Of a stretch of DNA of 64,000 nucleotides, positions 9,801-20,188 are shown in pieces. The position numbers and the translations under genes are program-made. The stretch's first letter is position 1. Every line of letters begins with the position of its first letter. Source of the stretch: Cercospora beticola (lineage: Eukaryota; Ascomycota; Dothideomycetes; Mycosphaerellales; Mycosphaerellaceae); contig NC_088941.1 of assembly GCF_033473495.1 (NCBI RefSeq), positions 1,798,001 to 1,862,000 on the forward strand, in the 5' to 3' direction. The notes under the pieces were generated by a model. The model had not been told where the DNA came from, ran no database searches, and worked only from the letters and a program-made list of their open reading frames with translations.

Positions 9801-12045
9801 GACGAACGAGACACTTCACGGCGATCCCCTCACGCATGTCATTTCGAAAGACATCCCAGGCATGAACAAGCCGGTTGACAGCAAGGGAATCTTCGATGAG
9901 GAGAAGGCATCAGGTTCGGTGAAACTCTCGATCATCACCATGTACCTCAGATACATGGGTGGCTGGTTCTACTGGATGCTAGCAGCCATGTGCTTCGCAT
10001 TACAACAACTTTCGCAAGTTGCAACCAATGTCTGGATTCAAAGATGGTCGAACTCATATACCAGGCACGAATACTTGGCGCTGGGTGTCGCACACAATCA
10101 TACCTACAACATTGCACACATCCGTGGTGGCATTAGTAGCTCTTCAAGCTGTCTCCGGACAGGAACTTGCGTCTGGAACATGCCGTTCACATCTCAGCCG
10201 TTCACAGCACAATCCGCATTGCAAGACATCAAGGGCATGAAAGTCATGAACGGCGACGTCAACGTGGGCTACTATCTTGCCGGTTATGCAATTCTGGGTG
10301 TTAGCTACATGGTCATCACGCTTCTCCGCGAAGGTGTGCTCTTCGGTGGTTCTCTGTCGGCCTCCAAGCGCATGCATAGGGAACTCATGGAGCGGGTCAT
10401 GCACGCCAAGTTCAGGTTCTTCGATGCCACACCACTTGGTCAGATCATGAACCGCTTCTCCAAGGATATCGAAGCAGTCGACCAAGAACTCGCGCCAGTG
10501 GCCGTCGGCGTTGTGCACTGCTTGTTCTCAATCATCACCATTGTCGTCCTGATTTCAGCCATCACTCCTGGTTTCTTGATTGCTGGTGTTTTCATCACCA
10601 TCCTCTATTTTATGATTGGCAAAGTGTACATCAGCTCCTCTCGAGATCTCAAGCGCCTAGAATCAGTGCAGCGAAGCCCGCTGTATCAACAATTTGGAGA
10701 GACTTTGACCGGCATGACAACCATTCGAGCGTACGGAGATGAGCGACGCTTCATCCGCGAGAACCTGCATCGAGTGAACACTCACTCGCGACCCTTCATC
10801 TACCTCTGGGCAGCAAACAGATGGCTGGCATTCCGTGTTGATGTTGTCGGTGCTTTGGTCTCTTTCTTCACTGGGGTTTTCGTCATTCTCAGTGTTGGAC
10901 GAGTTGACGCTGGTGCTGCCGGTCTGGCCATGACATATGCTGTGACGTTTACTGAGAACGTGCTCTGGTTCGTTCGACTTTACGCAAGCAACGAACAGAA
11001 CATGAACGCTATCGAGCGAGTTAAAGAGTATCTGGACGTCGACCAAGAAGCTGCTCCGATTGTACCGGAGAATCGACCTGAAGCGAACTGGCCGAGCCAG
11101 GGAGCTGTAGAGTTCATGGACTACAGTACCAGATACCGCAGCGATTTCGATTTCGTCCTCAAGAACGTCACCTTCAAGATTCTGCCGGGCGAAAAAGTTG
11201 GCGTCGTTGGCAGGACCGGTGCTGGCAAGAGTTCGCTCGCCTTGGCGCTATTCCGAGCTCTTGAAGCAGAGGAAGGCAAGGTCCTAATCGACAATATTGA
11301 TGTCGGCCTCATCGGTCTCCAGGACTTGCGTGAAAATATCGTCATGGTTCCTCAAGATCCCACGCTCTTCACCGGAACGGTACGCAGCAACCTGGATCCA
11401 TTTGGCCTCTTCACAGATGAGGAAATCTTCGAAGCCCTTCGAGGCGTTCAACTGGTCGGGGCTGCCACAGCAAGCAATTCGGCATCGAACTCACGGCCAG
11501 ACACACCAACAAATGCTTCGGACCGCACTTCGCCTGACACTCCCACCAAGAAGCTTGCAGCGACCAGCAAGACGACAGCTGTTGCGCAGAGCCCCACCAC
11601 TCCGGATAGCCCAACAACGCTCGAGAACAAGAACATTTTCCGCAACCTCAACTCACCCGTTGCAGAGCACGGATCCAACCTGTCCCAAGGTCAGCGGCAA
11701 CTTCTCTGCCTGGCGAGAGCGTTGCTTAAGGCACCCAAAGTCCTGCTCATGGACGAGGCCACGGCTTCTATAGACTACGCAACCGATTCGAAGATTCAAG
11801 AGACGATCCGAGAGATTAAGAACACGACGATCACTATCGCACACAGGCTGCAAACTATCATTGACTACGACAAGGTCTTGGTCCTCGATCAAGGTCGGGT
11901 GATTGAATATGGTGACCCATACGACCTCATCAGCACGGATAAAGGCATTTTCCGAGGCATGTGTGAAATGACTGGTGATTTTGACATCCTGCACAAGGAC
12001 GCCAAGAAGGCGCATGATGCGAGAAAGCTGGTTGATGACAGCTAG
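6826..12045 (+). CDS. ABCC-family (MRP) full-length transporter, YBT1/bile-acid-permease type
   Basis: This is an intronless 1739-residue ATP-driven exporter of the multidrug-resistance-associated class. Such proteins usually sit in the vacuolar or plasma membrane and move amphipathic anions or conjugates. An N-terminal hydrophobic domain (about residues 25-250) precedes the first six-helix domain. NBD1 has Walker A GPTGCGKT near 734 and signature LSGGQ near 840, with the degenerate LDDVLSAVD Walker B usual for ABCC NBD1. The second membrane domain follows at about 1030-1340. NBD2 has GRTGAGKS near 1462, LSQGQ near 1619 and LLMDEATASID. About 60 Ser/Thr/Pro-rich residues (about 1546-1608) with many TP and SP sites interrupt NBD2 between the Q-loop and the signature. 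The substrate cannot be read from sequence. Resemblance is closest to fungal YBT1-like proteins. Confidence 0.9.
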   Translation: MFARCKGAIWHSDDFSPCFQHDYLQTLLPLITCGISALYLAYQILRATRTSKRSSKGYKRIPNGGHHDARGREEVDSDSDATTETGSDDEMRRNEQLALQLTKIHTNASAITVDRPRGEIWITFIEEIAVLAELGVQVAALILQAWGKPRGRMAAFAEVAVWAYIAALASGRLLFSSTSKWSFPQLWYHTAVLYCSQWVFSVLVFRSEIIHPESRTAEVLMSTHFALTTLLAMIALCSRKGNHAVEIEYEENIEPSKEPLASVFSLATFSWVDSIVWTGYKKSFEMKDVWNLMPTDKAAVILADYRQLKKTSILAWHLLKYFKRDLIIQGLWAVISGIVTFLPTLLLKVILQYIEEPTQTPRNAAWLYVILLFVTGCVSALANGQALWIGRKICIRLRAIIIGEIYAKALRRRAAASADKVLGQGKLKDDAESKRNFLQKALSFGRKKKQKSGQNDEADADKPAEGSDEQVTSGAIINLMAVDSFKVAEISAYLHFLWAETPVQFILAIALLYLFLGNSSIVGIGMMAALLPVNMYIARKFSTVQAQILAATDARIHVTNEVLTNVRIIKYFAWEQRFLGSVDEKRQVELKYLRNRYIVWAAAATIWSGAPVVITFLTFLVYTVVEKKDLIPSVAFTALSLFSLLRMPLDQLADMVAHVQESKVSIDRVEEYLNEPETEKYRQLQEDFDHDTGEPLIGFQKATFSWGGKDAEDFKMIDLDLFFKVGQLNVIIGPTGCGKTSLLMALLGEMTKMNGAVYLPGGRSREQLKKNPDTGLTESIAYCAQQAWLMNGTIKDNIIFNSRFDPRRYKNVIVACSLQRDLEILDGGDQTLVGEKGVTLSGGQKQRISLARALYSDARHVILDDVLSAVDSHTAKWIFDKALMGPLMYNRTCILVTHNAVLCLPHADFAIVLDNGRVASQGTAYDVIQSGKLAEDVSKFDLKPQSAVASKLPSRVPSDIGGDSLGELHSFANDRPGHANGHLQRTETDRTETNETLHGDPLTHVISKDIPGMNKPVDSKGIFDEEKASGSVKLSIITMYLRYMGGWFYWMLAAMCFALQQLSQVATNVWIQRWSNSYTRHEYLALGVAHNHTYNIAHIRGGISSSSSCLRTGTCVWNMPFTSQPFTAQSALQDIKGMKVMNGDVNVGYYLAGYAILGVSYMVITLLREGVLFGGSLSASKRMHRELMERVMHAKFRFFDATPLGQIMNRFSKDIEAVDQELAPVAVGVVHCLFSIITIVVLISAITPGFLIAGVFITILYFMIGKVYISSSRDLKRLESVQRSPLYQQFGETLTGMTTIRAYGDERRFIRENLHRVNTHSRPFIYLWAANRWLAFRVDVVGALVSFFTGVFVILSVGRVDAGAAGLAMTYAVTFTENVLWFVRLYASNEQNMNAIERVKEYLDVDQEAAPIVPENRPEANWPSQGAVEFMDYSTRYRSDFDFVLKNVTFKILPGEKVGVVGRTGAGKSSLALALFRALEAEEGKVLIDNIDVGLIGLQDLRENIVMVPQDPTLFTGTVRSNLDPFGLFTDEEIFEALRGVQLVGAATASNSASNSRPDTPTNASDRTSPDTPTKKLAATSKTTAVAQSPTTPDSPTTLENKNIFRNLNSPVAEHGSNLSQGQRQLLCLARALLKAPKVLLMDEATASIDYATDSKIQETIREIKNTTITIAHRLQTIIDYDKVLVLDQGRVIEYGDPYDLISTDKGIFRGMCEMTGDFDILHKDAKKAHDARKLVDDS

Positions 12046-12609
12046 CCGACACGAGTATGAGTGAGAGACGTGAATGTGAAGCATACATGATGGCTATATG
12101 ATCTCGCACGGCATGAGGAGCATCGATACATCGGGCGGCGAGCATGCGTCTCTTTTTGTTTTTCTTGTTCTGTGTTTTCCAATTCGGAGCCACTTGTGTG
12201 GCCTTGGGGAGGAAGCCGTCTTTGCTTCGAGATAGAAGCGAGAGGCTACTGCTTTCCAAGACATGTGCTAGAAAAAGCGTTGTACTGTTAACGGACATGG
12301 AGCATGGGAGGTTTGCGTTGTCAATTGATCGATTTTCCTTTTTTTATTCGGCTGTAGCTGTAAATACTTGTCCATAAGTGCATAGAGAGTAATTGATCGC
12401 AATTGACCAAACCAGACCACTGTAATACTCACTATTCTCCTCAACTGTGTTGCTGTCTGTTGACGGTGGCTGCATCTCCAATGTGGCTGACTGATTACGT
12501 AAGGTGTTTCCAATGCGCCATCCCGAAGCTCGACCTCACATCTGAGCGCCCGCGACTGCACAACGCATGTAGTTCCCTCCCCACTCTCCCGCACACACCA
12601 CCGCACACC
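12046..12609. other. Intergenic region between the ABCC transporter and NDUFA6
   Basis: The left part is T-rich (TTTTTGTTTTTC-like at about 12152 and 12340) and presumably is the transporter 3' untranslated region. The right part, CT-rich just before 12600, presumably carries the NDUFA6 promoter and leader. No gene is supported. Confidence 0.5.
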
Positions 12610-13353
12610 ATGGTCATAAACCCAACATACCTCGCGCAGCGGACGCGCTCATGTACGACACGACCGACCTCGAGATCCCCTACAGCGAGCCGAGACTAAC
12701 CTGCAAGACAGCAAAGAGCTGGAGCGATGCGAAGACGAGGGTTCTCGCGAGTTACCGGGACTGGTTGAGGGCGGTACGTGGAAAATATTACAATAAAAGC
12801 ACCGTGTCTTTGGCGGCGTGGACACAAGGCGCTGGTCTTTGGGAGGATGAGGAGAGTTCTTGCTAATGGGAAGTGCTTCAGGCCCCAGAAGTCCAAACCA
12901 TGTACTCGCTCAACATGCCCGTTTCCTCGATTCGCACAAAAGTCCGGCAGGAGTTCGAGCGGCATCGATATGTTAGCCAGTTGAAGACGGTGGATGTGCT
13001 GTTGATGAATAGTCATCAGGAGTTTCAGGTGAGTCTTTGGACGAGGGGACAAGAGAAAGCGGGACCGAGACACGCGATGGGATATCTCAGCCAAGTGAGA
13101 GAGAGGAAGAAAATGAGAAAACGCTACGAATGCATGAGTACTGGAACTACCGGACAATTCGCTGACTCTGTGTCGCTGCAGGAAACGCTGAACTTCTGGA
13201 AACAACTCACGCACGTGCTGAAGTATTTCCGAGCGGAGGAGGATCCTCAGGCGAGACTGCCGAAGAACTTCATTCAAGGCTTCATTGAGGTGAGTACCGT
13301 CTGGCACAACGCGTGGGGCAAAGACTAACGACGTATGACAGGGCCGCAACTGA
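12610..13353 (+). CDS. NDUFA6: NADH:ubiquinone oxidoreductase LYR subunit NDUFA6 (B14)
   Basis: NDUFA6 is an LYR-motif accessory subunit of complex I that binds the mitochondrial acyl carrier protein. Five exons (12610-12652, 12712-12773, 12882-13028, 13182-13289, 13342-13353) give 123 residues. The first exon encodes MVINPTYLAQRTR, typical for fungal members. Removing intron 1 (GTACGA donor, GACTAAC branch site, GACAG acceptor) joins it to the segment with ASYRDW, the fungal LYR-type tyrosine-arginine pair. Later conserved blocks are TMYSLNMPV, IRTKVRQEFER, LNFWKQL and KYFRAEEDP. The last exon is only 12 nt and supplies the C-terminal GRN. It is the second complex I subunit within 8 kb, but an independent gene. 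Confidence 0.93.
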
Positions 13354-13732
13354 GTGTAGAGCACGGATCGTCACGAAAGAGCTCGCAGCATGTTGTATAT
13401 ATCATACCCGTATCAAGGCTGCTTCTAACCAACTGACTTCGCCCTGTCCTATCTTGCTAAAACAGCAAGTGCTTCCTCCTTGACCGTCGCAATCGTGCCT
13501 TCTTCGCACGATTCACTCGTCGCAGCGATTTGCTTCCTCGAGCCATTGCTGATTGACGTCGAGTTGGCCTGGGAGGTTGGTCGCATCCATGGTAGCACAG
13601 ATCCTTTCATACACCAGCCATCTGACGTTCGAGCCAACCTCGGCTCAGCTCTGCCATTCGTGCGCTTCTTCTTCTCGGATGACTTGCGTGGCTGATCTGA
13701 TCAGCATTTCTTCCTTTCTTCGTGCTCACTGA
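13354..13732. other. Convergent region between NDUFA6 and RPC19
   Basis: No independent gene is supported. On the minus strand an open frame ending near 13449, starting with a Lys/Arg-rich stretch, lies in phase with RPC19 if a weak GTGCAC donor and ATCAG acceptor were used. It may be an alternative RPC19 tail; see the RPC19 entry. Confidence 0.4.
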
Positions 13733-14302
13733 TCATTTGTCGTGCACGCCATCAGGATTCTGGGCCATGTAGTCATCGCGCGCAGTGGTGAATTTCTCCT
13801 CGACGACATCGCACATGTCCGCGAGGTCTTGAAGACCTTTCTTGAGAACTTCAAAGACGCTGACATTATCTGTGAAACTCATGTCATTAATCGCCACCTC
13901 TCATTAGCGGCCGAGCACGATCAAACATACCCCATGTCTGTATTCGCAGGTTCATGACAGCTTCTGAAGGGTGCGGTATTGAGTATCCGACGAACTCGAC
14001 ATCAGGACTGAGCATATTGGTTAGAATGGGGCTTGATGCGATGGTTCTTGGCATAGATCCGGCTCACTTCTTGGAGATCATGTATCGTAGCGCGTTGCCG
14101 AGAGTGTGGTCTTCTTTCTCGAATGCGAATGATGCAGCTGTATCGGTGGATCCGCGAAGCTGCTATCAGTCAGCTTGTCTTCACCTGCGATGATTTTGCG
14201 AATAAATCGCACCAGAGTTAGTCGCTGCTTGCCGACCACAATCTCTTCGCCGTTGACCTCAGCGCCCGCGCTCGCATCGGCCATCTCTTCATCGTGTGAC
14301 AT
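13733..14302 (-). CDS. RPC19: DNA-directed RNA polymerase I and III subunit AC19
   Basis: AC19 is the bacterial-alpha-like subunit shared by RNA polymerases I and III, pairing with AC40 in assembly. Exons 14302-14213, 14159-14068, 14007-13931 and 13869-13733 give 131 residues. The exon-2 block FAFEKEDHTLGNALRYMI and the exon-3/4 blocks VEFVGYSIPHPSE, MNLRIQT, LKKGLQDL and MCDVVEEKF are diagnostic, and all junctions are in phase. Intron 1 ends in a TAGCAG tandem acceptor, so one residue (Gln) may be optionally included. After the codons for PDG, an alternative weak intron (GTGCAC to ATCAG) would replace the last four residues with a Lys/Ser-rich tail of about 80 residues ending near 13449; I consider this unlikely. 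The gene is divergent from HIS3 with 256 bp between starts. Confidence 0.93.
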
Positions 14303-14558
14303 TCCGAACGTCGTGAACCTTGCGAGTTCTGTGAGAAGGTATCGATAAGCCTTGGAATTCCTGAAGAAATGTCGAAGAGGCAGGCACGGATTTAAGGTTT
14401 TGCCGGAGGCTGCAGGGTCTGGCCAATGCTTGTGCTCCAGAAGTAAGAGCGATCCGACGTCACAACAACTTTTGTAGAATCTCTGCCAGATACTTTCACC
14501 TCCGTCCTCAGTTGGAAACACTTACACAGACTACTAGTGAACAAGAACACCACCCACC

Positions 14559-15236
14559 ATGTCCTCCGAAAAGCGCATCCGCTCCGCGACCATCGCCCGC
14601 GACACAAACGAAACCAAAATCCAACTAGCCCTCAACCTCGACGGCGGCGCCCTACCCGAGCTCGAAAACATCGCCAACGGCACCACAGATGGCCACGCCA
14701 CTCAAGCCTCCAAATCCCAAACCATCTCCGTCTCCACCGGCATCGGCTTCCTGGACCACATGCTCCACGCCCTCGCCAAACACGCCGGCTGGTCTCTCCG
14801 CCTCAAAACCGTCGGAGACCTTCACATCGACGACCACCACACAGCCGAAGACACCTGTATCGCCTTAGGTCAAGCCTTCAAGCAAGCCTTAGGCACAATC
14901 ACAGGCCTCGCACGTTTCGGATCAGCCTACGCGCCTCTCGACGAAGCTCTCTCTCGCGCGGTCGTAGATCTCTCGAATCGTCCATACTCGGTCATTGATC
15001 TCGGAACCAAGCGAGAAAAGATTGGAGATCTCAGCTGTGAGATGCTACCGCATTGCTTGGAGAGTTTTGCACTGCATGCGGGAATTACGATGCATGTGGA
15101 TTGCCTGCGAGGGAATAACGATCATCATCGTGCGGAGTCGGCGTTCAAGGCTTTGGCTGTTGCGTTGAGATTCGCGACAACGCCTGTCGCTGGAAGAGAA
15201 GGAGAAGTGCCCAGCACGAAGGGAGTGCTATATTGA
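14559..15236 (+). CDS. HIS3: Imidazoleglycerol-phosphate dehydratase
   Basis: HIS3 dehydrates imidazoleglycerol phosphate to imidazoleacetol phosphate in histidine biosynthesis. The intronless 225-residue frame has the usual length for the fungal enzyme. The metal-binding motifs are intact: [13 protein letters not shown] near residue 66 and DDHHTAED near residue 92 in the first half, and the matching HAG and [14 protein letters not shown] motifs in the second half of this internally duplicated fold. The ATG at 14559 has a good ACC context and is the first in frame. The first half uses strongly C-ending codons, which suggests efficient expression. Confidence 0.97.
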   Translation: MSSEKRIRSATIARDTNETKIQLALNLDGGALPELENIANGTTDGHATQASKSQTISVSTGIGFLDHMLHALAKHAGWSLRLKTVGDLHIDDHHTAEDTCIALGQAFKQALGTITGLARFGSAYAPLDEALSRAVVDLSNRPYSVIDLGTKREKIGDLSCEMLPHCLESFALHAGITMHVDCLRGNNDHHRAESAFKALAVALRFATTPVAGREGEVPSTKGVLY

Positions 15237-15810
15237 GATACATAATTGGGTTTTTATGAACATGATGAAAGGTGTTGCTTGACGGGAAAGAGCTCACATT
15301 TGCAACACATGAATTTGAAATCTTCGGAGGTCGTGTATGGAGAACGACAGATGCACATGTATAGAAAAGAGACTCAAGATACCCACGAAAACGTATTGCT
15401 CTGAGTGTAAGCATGACAAGTCTAGTGACCTCCGGCTCCGGCCTCAAATCTGGCCACTTCAAGGCTTGATCATGAGACTGTAGTGCAGATGTTACGAATA
15501 CTGTTCCTTGACAGCGTTACTTGTTTCTCCTAAGAGACGCGGCATAAAGTACATAAGCTGAAGTAGTGTAGAAGCACTGAAACCACCCTATGCCAGGCGT
15601 CTACTATAACTCTGCCATTCGTCTCATCAAAAGAGCTCGCTTCTTTCTCCACTCTGCGTGAAATGAAACGAGCTTCCCGCCAATGCATGACGTGGATGCC
15701 ATGCAGGTAAGCTCCTTGCGGATGATCTTCTCAGACCAATCTCAATTCCTTCGACGCCGGTATCGTGCAAACAAATCCCATCCTTGTCGCCATGAACAGT
15801 GGTAGAGCCT
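15237..15810. other. Convergent intergenic region between HIS3 and STH1
   Basis: This contains the 3' ends of two convergent genes. The open frames in this stretch show no family resemblance and lack plausible splice partners. Nothing else seen. Confidence 0.5.
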
Positions 15811-18800
15811 CTATTCGTCATCACTCTGAGCCACGCTCTCTGTGCCGCCCCGCGATGAGTTGCCATTAGCTCTCGCGCCGTTCAGCTTCAGTTTAATGCC
15901 TGACTTCGCCGGCTGCGGTGTGCTGACACCTGACATAGGCCTTGTCGATCCGCCATCTGCACTGTCGCCATCGAAATCTTGCCACTGTGGGAAGTTGGCA
16001 GTTTCTTCACGAAGCTTTTCGAGACAAGCACGCTGGTCGAAGGTCAGTAAACTTCTTCAAATCTGCACGCACTGGAATAACTTACCTCAATCGTGTGCGC
16101 GTCAGCAAACAATATGCTAGCGTCGTCATTGTATTGCCGGCAGTTGTTGCACAGCAGCGCTATGTCTGCTCTGAACTGCCGCACGCTTTGATACTGCTTC
16201 TTGTTGATCTTGTTCTCGATTTGCTTCATGCAGATGGGGTTCTTGATCAGCTGGTAGTAGTCCGGATAGTCATGCTTGGGTGGTAACTCGAGGAATGGGT
16301 CGATAATGCCGCGCGGCGGCACGTTCGGGTCAGACGACTCCTCTTCAAGGTCTTGTAATGAGTCATGGACGTTGTCGAGGATCTGCTGAAGAGATTCGCG
16401 GTCTTCCTTTGATAGCGTTTCTGTGATCTTCTGGTTTCGACCACGCTTCTTTGGAGGCTCCGGCAAGCCATCCATGGAGGCCTCATCCGCCTTTCGCTTT
16501 TCCGGCCGAGACTTCGTTCGGGAGCGCTTCTTGGGGGCCGGCGACTCGTCCTCACTATCCATACCAGGTGGAGGAGTATCAACGCCCTCGCCGTCGCGTA
16601 GTCGTGACTCCTTCTTTGCTGATCGGTTGGCAATCCGCTTTTGCTTCCGCGCAATAGCGTCTTCAATCGTGTCGTCGTCTGCGTCCACGGCTTCGAGCCA
16701 TTGTTCTTCTGTAAGCCCATCATCGTACTTCACCTTGGCACGCTCACGAGTGCCTCTGCCATAGTTGACCTCAATCTCTTCTACCACGGGATTGTCATCA
16801 TTCATGTAGATGTCTGGAAGCTCGCTTTCGCCGAGCAAACGAGGTAACTTCTTGTCGCCCGGGCCGTAGCGATCGCTCTTAGCTCGCTCCCGATCAATCT
16901 CCTGGAAAATGGCCAGCTCGTGCTCGTGTCGGATCATGATGTCGTTGAGGTCATCATCGTCCATCTCGTCGCCCTCCATCTGATCAACAGCCTCTGCAGA
17001 CTCCAGCATGACACGCAACATCTCGTCACGTTCCTCATTCGTGGACTTGTTGTCGAATTTACCAGCTTGAATGACCTTGCCATCCATATCAAGCTTGTAT
17101 TGGGCGCGCTCCAGGATCTTCTCTTCGACCGAGTTGCTAGTAATCAGACGAAGGATACGCACTTCATTCTTTTGACCAATACGATGAGCACGATCCTGTG
17201 CTTGCAAATCCTGGTGAGGGTTCCAATCAGAGTCGTAAATGATGACCGTGTCGGCGGTTTGCAAGTTGAGACCAAGACCTCCGGCACGCGTGGACAGCAA
17301 AAAGCAGAAGTATTCAGAGTCAGGTGCGTTGAACAATCTGAGCAGTTCGGATCGGTCGTCGGCTTTTGTGGATCCATCCAATCGCAGGTATTTGATGCCT
17401 CGGAATCGCAAGAAGTCCTCCATGATATTCATGATTTGTGTCATTTGGAAGAACAGCAAGACTCTGTGTCCTGTCGCTTGAAACTTGGGCAGGATACGGT
17501 CCAGCAGTTCAAATTTACCCGCCGTACGCCAGATCAGGTCGTTCGTGAGTTTGTTTGGATTCATTTGGTCCTCCACCTCCTCGAACACGAAGGGATGGTT
17601 ACACAGCTTTCGCAACTGCATAAGCATATTGCTCAACCCGCGCATACCGGTCTTCTTGCCATCAGCGCCAATAACATTGATGCGGTTGTGTTGCATGAGC
17701 TGCTTGTACAGCTTGGCCTGGAGTGCGGAAAGATTGCACTTGATCACACGTTCTTGCTTGTCGGGAAGATCCTTTTCGACATCCTTCTTCAGACGGCGCA
17801 GGAGGAAAGGTCGGAGCACCTTGTGAAGACGCCGAATGACAAGAAGTGACTCTTCTTCTGTCAGCTCCATCTTGTCGCCACCGCCTGTGTTTGCAAAAGG
17901 CGTATTGAACCACTCATCGAACGACTTTGCGGACTTGAAGATATTCGGCAGTACAAAGTTCAACATAGCCCACAGCTCGGTAAGGTTGTTTTGCAAAGGA
18001 GTACCAGTAAGAATGATGCGGTATCGGGTGTGGTAGTACTGAGAGATGGTGCTGCTCAGTTTCGACTGGGCGTTCTTCATTCGGTGACCTTCGTCGACAA
18101 TCATGTGCAGCCATTTGATCTTGCTCAAAATCGGACGATCCTTGATGATAAATTCGTAGGTGGTAAGAAGAACCTGGAAGTTCCCATAGCGAATCTGGTT
18201 TTGGAAGACCTTTCGCTGAGTCGGATTTCCCTTGTATACGATGCGGGTGACACTTGGAGCCCATCGGTCGAATTCGTTGGTCCAGTTCGTCAGTGTACTC
18301 AGCGGCACGATGACGAGATACGGGCCTTGTTGACGCTTCTTCTCGATCAGGTACGTGATCAAAGAAATGGTCTGAATCGTCTTTCCGAGACCCATCTCGT
18401 CTGCCAAGATACCATTGAGGTTGTTGTTGTACAGCGATATCATCCATTGCAAACCCTTCAGCTGGTATTCCTTCAAAGTACCACCAACCAAATTGGACGA
18501 TTGCGCATGGACTTCTTCCTTGATGCGATGAGCAATCTCGTAGTAATCCGTCTTCGGCTTGGTCTCATCTTCGCTGTCAACTTCGTCGTTTTCTTCAACC
18601 TCGTCTTGGACATCGTGGCCCATTCTTCGCTGTTGTTCCTTGACAGATGCCGCGAGCTGGTTCAAGAACCCATCCGTCTGTTTGAGCAAGTGTGAAATAC
18701 GCGAGTCCTTGGCTTGTCCCAACAGCTTGAGGTAGGTCTCTTCGTCGTTGGCCTTCAAGGCTTGCAGACGTTGCTTCGCCGTTCGCTCGATACGCTTCTG

Positions 18801-20188
18801 CTCTTCCTTTTCGATATTGGCATGTGTCGAGATCATCATGCGTCCCAACTTCTGCACACGAAGCTTGTGAGCCTGAGCGCCGTTTCTGATGTCCTCGGCA
18901 TGTTGCATGATCGATCGAATGTACTCGTTGTGCTTCTTCTTCTCCTTGTTCTCGGCAGCATCGCGTTGCTGCTTCTCGAGCTTCTCGGTGACGCGAGCCT
19001 CTCTCAGGCTTTGCTTCTTCACCCGACGGTACATGGATCGATTGGCAGTCATAGACAGGTTGTCGGAAAGCATCATCTCCCTCCCAACTTTTTGTCGCAT
19101 CTCGCGCTGCTTTGGTAGCAAGTTGAGCATTTTGTACTCAATCATCGCTCGCAACTTGAGATGGGCATTGTCTTCTGGTACATCTGACTTGCTTGGGTCC
19201 CAGCCGCCAATGTTCGCAGATAGCTTGCTCAGCTCATTCTTCCGTGTCAGCACTCGGTTGTAGACGATGTTCTCTCGTTCCTCCCGCACGCGTTCTGGAT
19301 CGATCCCGAGTGGCATTATGCTGGGAATCATCGGTCGATAGGGTCGATGGGCGTGATCGACATAGCTAATGCGCTTGAGCATCAGGCCGTGAGGGTCTGT
19401 GAAGGTTTCGAAGCGATGTCGGGTTGTCAGATCTGTGCTCGGTCCTGCTGAGCCATTTGAGGCATCCTCCAGCGTCTTGCCTGCGGCAGCTACATTCTCG
19501 GTGAGGCTCGGGCTCCGTTGCGTCTGTCGTGAAGCGAATATGCGCTCTGCTATGGCAGGCGGGATGGCCTGATTCTTCTGCAACGCGCCGAATGCTTGCA
19601 TCTGGAATCGAAGGAGTTCGACCTGCTTCTTGTTCAGGTTTTCCTTGCCAGTATCCATCTGCCCAGGCTGTGGGGTTGAAGATGGACCGGTGGGCGTTTG
19701 CTGGGTTGCCTGGGCATTGAGCTGTGATGTCCCATTGACGGCTGGTTGCTGACTTGTCTGCGCCTGCGCGTCTGGCTGCCCAGCCATGCCTGCGGGAACA
19801 CCGTTTGCGTGCATCTGCATGGACGCGCCATTTTGCTGCATACCGCTCTGCTGCTGCTGTCGCATTTGCGCCATCTGCGCAGCCTTCATCTGCTGCATGC
19901 GCTTCACCTGCTCCGTTCGCTGCTGCACCTGCGATAATACGGTGCGCATCTTCTGCATCTGTGGGTCAGAATCCGGCACACCTTGTCTCCTCTTGCTTTG
20001 GTACTCCTGTTCTCATATCAGTATCCCTCCATGCACGAATATACAACCATATCGTCGCGTACCTGGAACATGGCCTTGACCTGGTCGCCAGTCATCCCAG
20101 GCGGCAGGACCTGGTTGACGACAGCATTGCCCTGCGTCTGCTGCTGCTGCTGTTGCGGCATGCCTTGGTTGGGCTGTACCGCAGCCAT
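15811..20188 (-). CDS. STH1: SNF2-family ATPase of the RSC chromatin-remodelling complex (STH1/Snf21 type)
   Basis: This is the catalytic motor of a SWI/SNF-class nucleosome remodeller. Exons 20188-20063, 20006-16086 and 16032-15811 give 1422 residues. Features in order: a Gln-rich N-terminus with a QLQ-like segment spanning intron 1; Gln/Met-rich linkers; an HSA domain (about 325-420) that binds actin-related proteins; the helicase core with DEMGLGKT near 578, the Walker B box DEGH near 678 and a C-terminal lobe around 885-995 including DWNPHQDLQAQDRAHRIGQ; a SnAC-like region; basic linkers; and a bromodomain (about 1245-1350) whose end is encoded by the last exon. Bromodomain plus HSA separates it from ISWI and CHD ATPases. 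I favour STH1 over SNF2 from overall layout. The ATG at 20188 is the first in frame. Confidence 0.93.

Noticed and set aside
12610..14302. NDUFA6 and RPC19 as an overlapping or co-transcribed pair
   Set aside because: They are convergent with a 380-bp gap, and functions are unrelated.
14078..14521. 147-codon unspliced frame starting before RPC19
   Set aside because: Its C-terminal half is the intron and shifted exon 2 of RPC19. The N-terminal extension is not expected for AC19.
16920..17849. 309-codon plus-strand frame opposite STH1
   Set aside because: It is the antisense shadow of the conserved helicase core, Val/Leu/His-rich, without family resemblance.
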